NCBI GenBank assembly: GCA_009760855.2
Contig: WPIO01000217.1
Location: 62,001 to 126,000, forward strand
Length of the DNA stretch: 64,000 bases
From: Cristatella mucedo
Taxonomy: Eukaryota > Bryozoa > Phylactolaemata > Cristatellidae
Direction of reading: 5' to 3'
Shown here: positions 9,938 through 21,104 of the stretch, in pieces
Layout of the letters: each line of letters begins with the position of its first letter
Position numbering within the stretch: the first letter of the stretch is position 1
The notes under the pieces: model-generated
Databases searched by the model: none
Told to the model about the DNA's origin: nothing
Seen by the model: the letters and a program-made list of their open reading frames with translations, nothing else
Made by a program: the position numbers and the translations under genes

Positions 9938-10395
9938 TAAACGATATTGATTAGCAAGTAGCAAACATAGCACACTTGCGTTAATATTTGCTAAACAAAA
10001 GAATTTTAGCATTGCAACCAAGTTATGCTACTCCAGAACAGATAGTTCCACTTCCTAGAGGCATGCAAGCAAGAAGAATGGCTGGAGATCTTACAGCTGC
10101 AGACCTAAAAATTATATGCATCGGAGATGCCAATACTCTATCAAGACTATTATTGGTTGTAAGAACTCTATTGTTATGTTTTTTAAAACATACAAGTTAT
10201 GACTTGCGATCTAAGACTGCTTCAACCTACACGTTTTTCAATTCAAATGAATAATGGTCTGTTTGTAAGAGTAACTTTGTAAGAGTTCGCACTTCGGATG
10301 ATAATTATGGTGAATATGTTGCAGGTACTTCAGGTATATTTATGAATAATGATAGGATTTTCGCTAAACATAAGCTATTCACTTTATTTTAACCA
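9938..10395 (+). pseudogene. tail-fibre-like gene, fragment 5 (C-terminal part)
   Basis: The open stretch at 9988-10254 reads RILALQPSYATPEQIVPLP and MAGDLTAADLKIICIGDAN. A further piece near 10310 reads GEYVAGTSGIFMNNDRIF. The style continues that of the preceding fragments. The sequence loses coding character after about 10395. No peptidase or receptor-binding domain is recognised. Confidence 0.4.
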
Positions 10396-11080
10396 TCAAA
10401 CTGAATGACTGTCACAATGCCTATCATGACTGAGCTCTTTCACACCTAGTTTTAACTGCTGCACCAGTTTCAGCTTCCTTGGGCCCTCCGGCTATACTAT
10501 ATACTATAGATAAGAAATTAGCAGGGGCGATGAGGGCTGCAGAACGGCAGTGAGGGCACGGAGTCCCAAAACCTTTTTATTATAACTTCTAAGAATTTAT
10601 GGAAACTTTATTTTTTAATTTACCATTTCAATCACGAAGTGACATGCTTCCTTGAGATCGAATAAGAAGATGGCCGAGAGCGAACACTGGCATAGAGTTA
10701 AGGCGTTCGAATTTCAAGACCCAGATTGTGTGTTCAAGTACTTCAGATATTGTCTTGTATTACCTCTATTGATAAGGCCTGCCTGTTCTATAAAAAAATG
10801 AAAACACCGTCATTAAATCAGCCAAAACATTATATTTATATTTATAGATTGCATTTTGGGTTTTTGAGCTCAGGTACTAATACTTTCCTCTAAACTTTAG
10901 ATTGAGCATTAGCTAACATAAGTTGCGATTCCCTCCAATCATCAACTACCAAGCTGCAAACTATGAGTCGCAACTTTGGCGGCCTTTCACATCCTGTTGA
11001 CTGTTCTTTGCATTCTTAATGTCAGCCATCAACCAAAGGCTATCTTGGTGAGGACGGTTCTGTCGCTTAGTCGGGCGCTA
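10396..11080. other. no gene seen
   Basis: AT-rich sequence with no recognisable coding segment, repeat family or RNA gene on either strand. Confidence 0.5.
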
Positions 11081-11321
11081 TCTGCTTGGTTTTCAGGCAG
11101 CGTTTGAAAATAGGGATCCCCACGTCCATATTGATTGGAACCCTGTTATTTCCATCGAAAATCATCCGAACACAACCTGTTCAAGTGAAGGTCATTTTTC
11201 AGGTCGATAGCTTAATTGCAAATGGGTCAGCTAGCCGAGGAGCCTATATAGTACAGGGTAAAACAGCGACCTTTTCTCGCTTTATAAGTCCTATCTCAGT
11301 GGGATACTTCCGATTATTGAA

Positions 11322-11783
11322 GTGAATAGACAGAGATCGCCCGAGAAACCTCTGAAGTATTGGGTACCTCAAGGCTCTTTGCGTGGTCCCGTTCTTTTCA
11401 CGGTTTATACTCTCCCTCTCGGCGATTTAATAGCCGTGCATAGCCTAGGCTTTCACTTTAATGCAGATGACACTCAGTTGTACCTTTGCTTTTATCCCTG
11501 CCCGCACTCCAGCACGTTGAGTTTTCTCAACTCCATGGCTGCATATATTAATGAAATCTGCACATTGAAGGCAGTAAACCTTCTGAAATTGAATGAGGAT
11601 ATAACCAAATTACTAGTTATGGCCATACCAAGTGTGATTCCAAAAGTGAAAAGGCTTACGCTCACAATAGGCTCTGCCAGCATATCTCCTGTTGAATCTG
11701 TGCGAAATCTAGGCGTCCTGTTACAAAGCTACCTTTTATTACACTATCACGTCAACTCTGCTGTCAAGTCTGACTACTTTTAG
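11322..11783 (+). pseudogene. LINE-A reverse transcriptase palm fragment
   Basis: These 153 residues carry the PQGS..GPVLF motif and the catalytic box mutated to NADD, followed by NLLKLNEDITKLLVM and SVRNLGVLLQS. Replacement of the tyrosine ahead of the aspartate pair, together with downstream stops, marks a dead copy. The family is L2/CR1-type non-LTR reverse transcriptase. Confidence 0.85.
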
Positions 11784-12291
11784 CCACGTAACATGGCTAA
11801 GATTTGATTGGGATATCAAATCTTAATTGGCCCCTGCATTTTTGAAATCCCGTATCGATTTTCGTAACTCACTGCTTGCTGGTCTACCTGCGTGTGCAAT
11901 CAGGGATTTACAGGTGTTGCAAAATTCCGAAGCTTGCTTTCCTATCGTGAGCGTCGCAGTTGCCAAATCACACCACTTCTTGCCGACATGCATGGGCTCG
12001 CAGTCAAACAATGCGTCGTCGGCAAGGGTCTGTCACAAACACTTTTAGGTCCCTTTATTCTTTGGCCCCAGCCTACCTGTCAGCTTTACTCTCCCACTAG
12101 GCTAATTGTCGCGCCACCACACGCTTTTCGAAGCGCAATCGTTTTCTTATACCTCGTACGAACCTCAAAAACTTAGGAGAACTTGCCTTTACTTTGCATA
12201 CTCAAAAAACCTTGAATTCATTTACGACTTTCGTCCTCACATTCCCTGACTTGACCACATTTAAAAAGAAACTAAAAACACATATGCATTT

Positions 12292-12447
12292 AAGGTGGTT
12301 GCTTTTCACGACCTCGGACCCGAGGTCGTGGGTTCGAATCCTTTGGTGGGCGATCCTTTATCGCTACCGCAAGCGGTGGTGATAGCCGTAAAGGCTCTTC
12401 TGTCGCTATACAAAAAGAGGCTGCTAAATCAGCTAGGATTAAGCATT
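12292..12447 (+). mobile_element. SINE-2 copy
   Basis: It contains the diagnostic stretch GCTTTTCACGACCTCGG, the box B-like GGTTCGAATCC, the hairpin-rich middle (GGGCGATCCTTTATCGC) and the end AGGCTGCTAAATCAGCTAGG. It lies within a LINE-A 3' region. Confidence 0.85.
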
Positions 12448-12691
12448 CGTTGGGTCTATCTGATTTGTCCTTTACGTGCTAATGCTTGCTGCCACCGTGC
12501 ATGCTGCCACTAACTATATTTAAATGTCGACCCTGTGCATGTTACCTTTAACCATGGTTTGCTTGTTTTCGTTAAGCGTGCTACCGCTAACCGTGTGATC
12601 GTGCTTACTTTGCAGCAAATGTAAAGTGCCTAGAAAAAGATGGAGCTCCTTGAGAGCTCTAATTACCAACTTTAGTATTATAATTACATTT

Positions 12692-12787
12692 CTATTCGTA
12701 ATATACATTCCCTCTTTCTTGCCGATGTAATCGTCGAGATAACTCTACTAGCTCATGTAGGTCAGTACCGTGCTGAAGACTCGATGA

Positions 12788-12870
<83 letters not shown>

Positions 12871-13300
12871 CGACTGCTTCGTTGAACATCTGCTGTATGC
12901 TGCATATGCTGGTCCCTTTTTTCTTCTCTAGCGAACTTATTAGTGTCTGAGCTACGAATAATTCGACGTTTGGAAACAATTCCTACGGATAGAGGACTAA
13001 ATAATATTCATACATACTAGGTATCCACCGATCCAGAAATGCTATTTCTTGCGGGAGATCACGAAATAGGGGAAGCCTGACAGCCGGCTTCCACGTGACT
13101 GCGTGATCTGATAAGAATTTCGCCTCTATAAGCGATACGCTCGTAACTCTCCAAACTATCGCTCCTGCGCTCAACCGATTGAGTTACGCCAACAAATCTG
13201 TATTCGGCTGTCAAAATAGCCAATAAAGCATCGTCGACAGCTTTGGTTTCAAGCTTTCAGATATGCTGAGTGAATAGTAGTACACAATCAAAATTACTGT
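12692..13300 (-). pseudogene. decayed ORF of unknown family carrying a CGG expansion
   Basis: On the minus strand one frame runs from about 13174 to 12692, broken by a TAG near 12978. Coding-like stretches are DLPQEIAFLDRWIPSMYEYY, then ELFPNVELFVAQTLISSLEK and SLQHGTDLHELVELSRR. A (CGG)n tract of about 83 bases interrupts it in frame and would encode polyarginine. Another open frame occurs just upstream (13175-13300). No family is recognised. It could belong to the same decayed element as the ORFs at 14-16 kb. Confidence 0.35.
12788..12870. repeat. (CGG)n microsatellite, about 27 units
   Basis: A pure CGG/CCG run inside a decayed minus-strand ORF. The poly-R reading on the minus strand is a by-product of the repeat, not a protein domain. 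Confidence 0.97.
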
Positions 13301-13970
13301 AGATAAAAACTTTTAATCATTACAACGCCTTTATATGGCCATTTAACACATCCGCAGCCGAACGTGCACCTAATCAGGCTAGAAGTGGAGAATTCCAAAT
13401 GAAGCGATGTCGCGTAATTGGCAACCCAAGAGTAGCTAGGTAAATGTATGAATACTGTCAAGCCGTGTTTATGCGGTTGGTTTTCTGTATGTTCAGTCGC
13501 CGTTTGTCAAATGGCCGGATAAGGCCGGGTTTACACTGCAGTCGTTTTTCTTATGTTTTCCAAAGAATGTTCCAGGCCTGTGCAGGGAATCTGTTTTTCG
13601 TCCTTTAGTCAACAGACCTCATCTGGGTGAAAAGGTAGGCGGCAAAGTGACAGAAAGACGAAGATAAGCTGACCGAAAACCAACCGTTTAATCACGGCTT
13701 CAAGTGGTGCAAATAAAGTGGATAAAGTGCTCGTTTCAAGTAACTTAACAGTGCGTTACGACGATGAAGAAGCTCCATCGGTAATCCTTGGCTCACGCTG
13801 AATGCTAAGTCTTTAGCATCATGTCACGTCTTGTTCTTTAGAAGATGCAATCTTTTCACGGTGACGCTAGAGAACAAAACATTTGTTAAGCTATGAACGC
13901 AAAGAAAATCTTCTCAGGATGAGTCGATGTTATAGTATAGAGTTGATGGCCACATACTAGCGAAGAAAAC
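13301..13970. other. no gene seen
   Basis: No recognisable coding or repeat signal on either strand. Confidence 0.45.
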
Positions 13971-13976
13971 TATGCT

Positions 13977-15000
13977 TTAAATATGACTGCTGAATATATC
14001 CTCTTCTGCAAGGTATGTGTCATATTGGGATGCTAGAAATCCTTCAATTAAAGGAATCACTTCATTGGTATGAGATTCCGAGTCTTCGGCTGACTGATTC
14101 GGATCAACTTCATGGAACTTGTAGACTCGTTCGAAGTGGAAAGTAATGTTTCGAATTTGTATAACTCTTCTATGTAAATTCGCTTTATTAAGTGAATCCG
14201 TCCACTTACAAAACTGCTCACAAATGACGCCAAGTTGATAATGACGTGCTAGCTCAAGTACTCGATTTTTAATTTGGTAAGGCTCCAAGACTTTTCTACT
14301 TTCGTCAACGGCGAACATCTTTTTTAGCTTTTCTAGTGCTGATGAAATAAGTGAAATTTCAGTAGGTTCGAATGCAGCGATCCAATTCAGTCTTTGTTGT
14401 TTCATAGTTTCATAGTCTGCGTGTACCGAAGGGTCTAGAGGAAATTTAGTAATACCATGGCCGATTAATTTCGCCAGTAGAATTTCGCCTATCGAACGCA
14501 ACAGCGACTCCGATACCTGCTGGACTGTGTTCCGACATTGCTCTCCACTTTCTATCACAATTTTCTTCACTAGATTACTTTCGTACTCTTCTCGGGTACT
14601 GTTTATTCTTGTAATTTGCGACTCGACGTCGTCTATTTTATTCTTACGCCTGCCGCACGAAGATGAGTATGTGATTTCCTTTTTCGTATTTTTATTAGCC
14701 TTTGAGCGGACCGTGATGTGTTTCTTGCCCAGATCTTTCAAATCGCTATTGTGGCAAATATCAGTTCCTGTAGCACCCGATTGGGATGTGTCAAGGCGTT
14801 CAATTTGAATGTCTTGAGTACTGAGTTCTTTATTATTGAATGTGTCATAAGGACTTTCCTCGAGCCCCTCCGCACCACCCTGAACAGCAATAACTGAACG
14901 TTCATATAATTTTTTTAAATAGTCTTTCACCTCCTTTTCGAATGGTAGATAAGGAAAAAGACGCTTTGATTGCTCCGCAATAGAATTCCTTTGGTCAATA
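13977..15000 (-). CDS. C-terminal half of a broken unknown gene
   Basis: A 317-residue minus-strand frame is listed from 14930, but the same frame stays open upstream to about 15035 (LFPYLPFEKE precedes KDYLKKLYERS). It is hydrophilic with a lysine-rich stretch, then a helical domain (SSALEKLKKMF, LELARHYQLGVICEQF, NITFHFERVYKF) and an acidic end (LAEEDIFSSHI). The phrase VQGGAEGLEESPYDT repeats in altered form upstream (VQGGAKVLVESPSNT), so part of the gene is tandemly duplicated. With the next two entries it forms one ~2-kb intronless gene with frameshifts. I do not recognise the family. Confidence 0.5.
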
Positions 15001-15222
15001 GATGCATTCGTGTCTTTAGTACTCTGATTTTTATTATGGATGTATTAGAAGGACTCTCCACAAGCACCTTCGCACCACCCTGAACAGCGGGAACTTTACG
15101 TGTATGCTCTTTAGAAAAAGAGCGCCTCACCGCCTCAACTTAATCCGCACAAGGAGCGTCAGTAGATGAAGTTGCATTGGCCGGTTCTGAGACCATTTCC
15201 TTGAACTTTTGTACCAGCGCTT
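15001..15222 (-). pseudogene. linker region of the same unknown gene, frameshifted
   Basis: Reads KEMVSEPANATSSTD, an in-frame TAA near 15138, then RRSFSKEHTRKVPAVQGGAK. It then shifts by one base near 15040 into the frame of the downstream half. The AVQGGA-centred segment is the upstream copy of an internal duplication. Confidence 0.5.
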
Positions 15223-16035
15223 TCACAGATTCAAGAGTGACGCCACATTTAGTACTATTGCTGACACTCTCAGCACATTTGGTGTCCAAAACGTTTTCAA
15301 GCTCGCGTAAGTCATCTTTGACTTTTTAAATATTTCATTTTCATTGCTTTCGAAGAGTTTCAAGATATATTTCAGATTGAGATGGGCATGTACGTAACGC
15401 GCTTCAATAAAAGTATTTACTTGATCTGTAAAATTTGACGAAAAAGACGGCGAAAGAGGGATTAGTTCGCCGCACATGACCAGTATCATCATTACTGCAA
15501 ATTGTTCATAGGCGGCTAACTCATACAACTCATAGGAAGGTAGTGAGTCAGTCGCTTCAACGAGCTCAATCCTGACACTTGGAACGAAAAACTCATCGGC
15601 AATACTTCTGAATACGTTTAGGCGGTCTAGCAACTCACCCGTTATCATCTGCTCAGCTGGTTTCGGGTCCGATCCTTTGCCTTCACTTTTTTGTCTGTTT
15701 TTTTTTTAATTCAGTCGTGCGACAGCATCTTCTAATGATTTGAGGCTGCTGTCTGTCCAGCCCTCATCAAGCCACCCACGTATTAAGCTGGGGATGATTT
15801 TCTTGGAAGACTCTCTGACGCATTGTAAAGGAGCCAGTTTGTGAGCGTTTCCATCGAACCGGCCAAGTATATGTCCTAACTTTGGTAGGAACGAGATCAG
15901 CTGCTTCCGAACATTCTCTCAAGATCTCCGACTTTGCCAGTTGTCTTCGCTCTTTCAAAGCACTGCCGCAAATTTACAAGTTGATGGTCGAGTGAAGCTG
16001 TTGGCTCGCTTGCATAATCAAATGTCATTCTTTGC
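15223..16035 (-). pseudogene. N-terminal half of the same unknown gene, frameshifted
   Basis: A probable start near 16032 (MTFDYASEPTASLDHQ) leads to CFERAKTTGKVGDLERMF. A frameshift leads to FLPKLGHILGRFDGN and KKIIPSLIRGWLDEGW; then comes a homopolymer A/T frameshift near 15700, and the 141-residue open frame at 15223-15648 (ELLDRLNVFRSIADEFF, LKYILKLFESNENE). Another frameshift near 15330 rejoins KVKDDLRELENVLDTK. About five lesions make it a pseudogene. The fold looks largely helical. Function is unknown. Confidence 0.5.
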
Positions 16036-16337
16036 AATTATTTTTTGCAGATGAAATTTTGCTCTTCTCTTGTAATTGTGGTTTCTGTGCAATTCAAGCT
16101 GGGCGGAAGACCAGACGCCGGAAGTAGTTGGGCGGCAATGTTTCATCAGCCGTAAAACTGGAATGGAAAAAACAGTGACAGGCAGGGGTTACACAACGCT
16201 GAACATTAAAACCCTCTAAATCATCTAGACGCGCCTAGCTATCACTGGAACTGCGCTAAACCGTCAGATTGTAAAAATAATTGAGTGGAGTCAGTCGGGG
16301 AAACTTAATTTAAGGGGAGCTCCAAACTTCGATATTA

Positions 16338-16611
<274 letters not shown>

Positions 16612-16984
16612 AGCTGATGTCGTCCACAATCTTAAAGTTAACTTAAATTTTAATCAGATTTCGCTCACCTGTATCTTTAATTAAACTTTTATAAGTCTTG
16701 CTCACCATTTTATTCTTGTCGTTCCCTTACGACCAGCGTTGATGAAATTCGCATCAGTATGGGTATTAGTTTGCCGAGGCTATACTAAAATAAGATTAGC
16801 CCAGTGGTAATGGAAAGGTTATTTTCACCCTCAAATTAGTGGACCTCTTCCTACTGAATGGTTTGTGGGGACTTACTCTAGTAATGCATGTCACAATTTG
16901 AGATTGCTATCCATATTGACTAGTCATTAGATGAGTATATATATTCCCTCCACTTTCAATTCATCTTAAATTAAATTTCCAGGA

Positions 16985-17440
16985 AGAAAAGATAGTCAGA
17001 TTCCTTTAATCCTGTCTGAGCTGGTTCTTCCCCACAAGAAAATCGACCGAAAATGTATCACATTCGTAGCGGCAAACATTCCGCATATCCGTACCTCCAT
17101 AAAGTAAAAGCTTCCGTCGCCAACGGTCTTTAAGCGGAGGAATGGAACAGCTAATTTGTTATTCATACAGGACCTGAGGGCGCGAAGAGGCTGAAACTGG
17201 TAGAGCAGTTCAGCTAGGTACGAAGGAACCAAGCCGTGGCGGGCCTTGTGATTCAACGTAAGGACTTTGCACTGTATCCGTCAATAAACCGGCAGCATCC
17301 AAGCTCATTTAGCAAAGGAGACACGCTGTCAAACCTCTGGATTGGTAAACTGGCCTTGCAGCTATATTCATCACAGGTTGCATAGCCCGTCAGATAGCCC
17401 ATTCGGTAGCCAATTCAAATTGAATTTTAATAATCTAGCT
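16985..17440 (-). mobile_element. LINE-B fragment (CR1-like)
   Basis: Minus-strand KARHGLVPSYLAELL and KLAVPFLRLKTVGDGSF match the pol C-terminus of LINE-B, which is better preserved at 40480-42255. The remainder is degenerate. Confidence 0.75.
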
Positions 17441-17691
17441 TCGAAAGAACCAGTGGGTGTTAGACAAAACCAACTTCCATGTCAAAGCAATAGAGGAGCA
17501 ATTTCTTACCAGATTTAGCCGTCCCTGTAAGTAACGGCACATGCAGGTCCAATTGTGGGCATGACATTGCTGCCCGTTGGCAAGTTTCGTGTTGACTCCA
17601 GCATTGAAGCTAGTGTATCCATAACGAAAGGGGGTTGCTGAAAGGTGATGCATGCCCCTTCTCTGCTATTACCCTCATGATTGCAGAAGGT

Positions 17692-17812
17692 CAAGTAGTA
17701 TGTAAATGAACAGCTTAGAGCCTAGGACACATGGCGATCTTTTCATCTACCTCATTTCTTTCTGTAGATTCATCGATCCCCCATGTGTCCAAAGTCTCCA
17801 TTTACATACTAG
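17692..17812. mobile_element. MITE-1 copy, degraded
   Basis: It begins CAAGTAGTATGTAAATGAAC and ends with the inverted form CATTTACATACTA. Its interior (TAGATTCATCGATC) matches the inverted interior of the intact copy at 22669-22803. It is non-coding. Confidence 0.8.
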
Positions 17813-17984
17813 ACGCTCGCAAGGATTTTTTATCGTAAAGTGTAAAAACATGTCATTACGGGCGTCGAAACGGTTGTAAGTTATGCATCGCGGTCGTTAG
17901 ACGGGCCGTTCTGTAATACCATAGGACAGTAGTATTGTAGGGGCTCGTGGGCGCACGATGGCGGCGCGACGAAGAGCGAAGCAC

Positions 17985-18114
17985 CCACAAGTCGGTTGTC
18001 GTTCTGACGACGACGGCTGTATTGCTTTATACGCAGGCGACGCAAGCGTGCGAGCGTACATTCAGATGTAGTAGCCGTCGTAGAAGCAGTTCCGGAACGC
18101 GAGGAGAGAAGAGA

Positions 18115-18173
<59 letters not shown>

Positions 18174-18395
18174 TGGATAGCATGCGTACAGGCCGACGCA
18201 CAGGCAGAAAGTTCCTTGCTGCAGGACTAGCGGGTCAGGCGCCCACAGCTGACCCGTTGCAATTAAATCCAGCTTAGTCAGCCGATACGGTCCAACTGCA
18301 GCGCCTAATGAGCCGGTACGCGCGCCCGCAGGCCAGGCGGAGCGGTGTGAGTCCGGCTGTGGGGGAATGATGTGGGCGTAGTCACGCCCATAATA
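17985..18395 (+). repeat. dispersed repeat R1, copy A with (GA)n
   Basis: Shares GACGCACAGGCAGAAAGT, CTGCAGGACTAGCGGGTCA and CCAGCTTAG..AGCCGATACGGTCCAAC with copies at 27205 and 27690. A (GA)n run occupies 18105-18170. It has no ORF and is of unknown class. Confidence 0.8.
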
Positions 18396-18476
18396 TCACG
18401 TGAAATAAGCTTAAGGATAGAAAAGTATCCAGGAAGTACTTGCTAATATGGCTCCCGTTGTCGTCCGTGCGAAAGT

Positions 18477-18806
18477 TTAGACTGACAAAGACATTTCATC
18501 ACAAAGGTCTGATAAGAAATAATCATTGATTTTTTTAAAGTAAGCACTAAAATCTACTTGCAATTCATCTATATACTTTGCTATTAAAACGTTAGATTTA
18601 TCAAGCACTTCTCCAACTGTTGGAACAATCCTTGCAAACCTACCAGGATCTTCTTCCACTTCTTGTTGTAGTGATCTCCTGATGTAATACTTAATATCAA
18701 ATCCAGGATTAACTTTGTTATTAAATCTCCCATACTTGGTAATCAAGTCAAACTCAAAATCATAATAACTTTCATTCTCAAGAAGATGCATAAACAGTGG
18801 ACACAT
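18477..18806 (-). pseudogene. unknown minus-strand ORF, 3' part
   Basis: A 109-residue frame (FMHLLENESYYDFEFDLITK, then DIKYYIRRSLQQEVEEDPGR, ending DLCDEMSLSV). Its upstream continuation lies beyond a small LINE-A tail (18806-18910), at 18911-19060, where the minus strand reads KDAPEDYIAAENVRIHTKTE after a cysteine-pair ECLYCEFE. The codon pattern and helical character look protein-coding. No family is recognised. Confidence 0.45.
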
Positions 18807-18910
18807 CCATAATAATGATAATAATTATAATGCACTTGATAAAGCGCCCTCAGAGAACTTAATCTCTTTCTAGGCGCTTTACATTTGCTGCAAAGTGAAA
18901 TGCAATTGAT
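18806..18910 (-). mobile_element. LINE-A 3' tail insertion
   Basis: Reverse-oriented terminal hairpin (AAAGCGCCCTCAGAGAAC...TTCTTTCTAGGCGCTTT) next to an (AAT)n-like run. It interrupts the unknown ORF. Confidence 0.9.
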
Positions 18911-19065
18911 GGCCTGTCTATTTCTGTTTTTGTATGAATTCTGACATTTTCAGCAGCAATGTAATCTTCAGGTGCATCTTTACAGTTCAATCATTGCACC
19001 GTTATCTCAAATTCACAGTAAAGGCACTCATTCAATCCTAACACATGTACCAAGCAAACACTATG
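18911..19065 (-). pseudogene. unknown minus-strand ORF, 5' part
   Basis: The minus strand reads NECLYCEFEITVQ, stop, then CKDAPEDYIAAENVRIHTKT, apparently joining the ORF at 18477-18806 across the LINE tail. There is one in-frame stop. Confidence 0.35.
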
Positions 19066-19087
19066 CGCGATACTGTTTAGGTATTAC

Positions 19088-19945
19088 TGCACTGGTGCAG
19101 CTCTCAGCTTAGCCGCGATGGGAGCCCTTGCCTTAGTGGGTTCGACTAGGGCGCCTAGTACAGACCCAGCACCTGACTTACCTAGCTCAGGTTAAAATTG
19201 AGCTTTATGCAGGCGATGCGGTTACGAGATGGAGCGACTAATGTGCTTGTCTTAGCGGGTTCGACTAGGACATCTAGTACAGGCCCGGCTCCTGGTCTAC
19301 CCGCTAAAGTTAGAATGAAGCCTGGTGCAGACGATGCGGTCAGGATGTGCACCAACTAATATGCTTAAGTAGAAATAGCTGCTACGCGCGAGGTCAGGAG
19401 TTTAGAGGAGAGATAATATAATGGGACGACTGACAGAGCTCGGGGCTGCAGCTTCAGTAGTCGATCAGAGACTACGCTTCGAGAGCACGAGAGTCGAACC
19501 TACAGCGACAAACAACTAAGTGCAACTTAGACTGCGTGGTTGTGCTCTGCCGGCTACTCAGTTAGCTGCTCGTATCTTGGGGTGCTGTAGCGACCCGCCT
19601 TCGGGGTTGGGACAATCACTAGCGATGCGCGCATAGGATAGTTTATTATACGCGGGCTTCGGGAGTTCGTGCAGTTAACTCCATTGGTCCGGTACGCGCC
19701 GCGTAAACGCACAGGGTAGTGGGTTATACTCGGGTTTCGGGAGTTCTCGAAGTTAATTCCGTCGCTCCGGCACACGCCGCCGCGTAAAGCGCTGGCGCCG
19801 GCGCGTAACCACTACTAACAGGCCCACAATAAACTGTCGCTTTCGGCACCCAGTTGTGGCCGCTTGTGTTTTAACCACACTGCAGCGCTGCATCACACAG
19901 TCCACCGGTAGAGAGCCGGGGGACGAGCGTCTCTGCCCGGTTACA
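19088..19945 (-). mobile_element. solo LTR, copy A (TSD ttac)
   Basis: In minus orientation it starts TGTAACC and ends CCAGTGCA, the canonical TG...CA ends. The 4-bp direct repeats TTAC at 19084-19087 and 19946-19949 flank it exactly. It is 858 bp and homologous along its length to 39198-39938. It holds a TATAATAAA stretch that could serve as promoter or polyadenylation signal, and an internal duplication around GGGTTCGACTAGG at 19138 and 19259. It contains no coding sequence. A 4-bp target duplication is usual for Ty3/gypsy or Copia-like integration. Confidence 0.93.
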
Positions 19946-20049
19946 TTACTCCATCTTGTATTTGCCTGCTCCACAAACACTTCATTTCAACTAAATTATG
20001 CCCTCCAATTATTCAATCAGGCCGATATCTGTAAACTCTATCACGGCTA

Positions 20050-20331
20050 AACCAATCATTTTCGTTTTCACGATTAGCATTGAACTTCATCTCCAAGAAC
20101 TTAGCAGCAATCAGTTCGAACAATTTGCAACTTTGGAATGAGGTGTGAATATCGTTCTAACAGGATCAAATTCAGATCAGCAATTGATTCTTGATAATGC
20201 TCCCTTGGATAGAGAAACCTCAAAACACAGCAAAGTGCACAAAGGTTGTCCGACTCATTCTTTATATTCAAAGTGTGCGGCGGCTGGCCTTGACTTAATT
20301 TTAGCCCGAACAAGAACTGTTTGGCGGGCAA
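20050..20331 (-). pseudogene. unknown ORF fragment, possible mobile-element polymerase piece
   Basis: Minus-strand translation gives HTLNIKNESDNLCALCCVLR followed by YPREHYQESIADLN. An N-I-K-N-x-D-N-x-C pattern of this type occurs in the region ahead of the DNA polymerase B domain in Polinton-like elements. The match is short and from memory, so it is tentative. A frameshift leads into KLFELIAAKFLEMKFNANR, which also looks coding. No catalytic motif is present. Confidence 0.3.
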
Positions 20332-20640
20332 ACACTCCTTTTCCCCGGAGCAGTGAGCCAGAGAGGAGCGCCAGTGTGGCTAGAGAGCAAGAGCTTAAGA
20401 GTGCGCCAGCAAGCTCTGGGACCAGCGGTGGCAATTCGGCCGTTAGAATGGGTCTGATTGGTCTGATTTATCGGAATTCAAGCTAGACTGGGGTGCCCTT
20501 CCAGTGGCCTAACACCGGAATTAATTCCTTACTGTAATGGACCGCGGTGTCAGGCCCAATACTACTTAGCTCTTGCCCCATTGTCTCAGCTAGGTATTTA
20601 AAGAGTCGAGCAACGCTCGCTCTTGGTCTTTTGTTATGCT

Positions 20641-20874
<234 letters not shown>

Positions 20875-21104
20875 GGCTTCGCTTCCGTCTGACTCATTTC
20901 TCTGAAAGCGAGGGAGGACGGTGGGCTGTTCGCCGGCGATTGACGGGACAGGACGAGACAATGCTGGGAGGATTCGATGGACTCCACAAAACGCGATAGT
21001 ATCGCGCCCGAGCTAGAATTTGTGCTTCTTTTGTGTTTTGTGTGCGTGCACTCGCACGTGGACTTGGCATAAGGATTTCACGGTGCAAACTAAACGTAGT
21101 TGGT

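Larger units (their letters stand above)
11310..12690 (+). mobile_element. LINE-A copy including RT palm, with SINE-2 inside
   Basis: This LINE-A copy reaches further 5' than the others. The frame at 11322-11783 has the GVPQGS-like block (as YWVPQGSLRGPVLF) and the palm box read as NADDTQLY instead of YADDTQLY. Coding then degenerates through 11827-12270, and the 3' UTR with AGTGCCTAGAAAAAGAT follows after a SINE-2 at 12292-12447. Sequence upstream of 11310 is not convincingly LINE. Confidence 0.85.
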
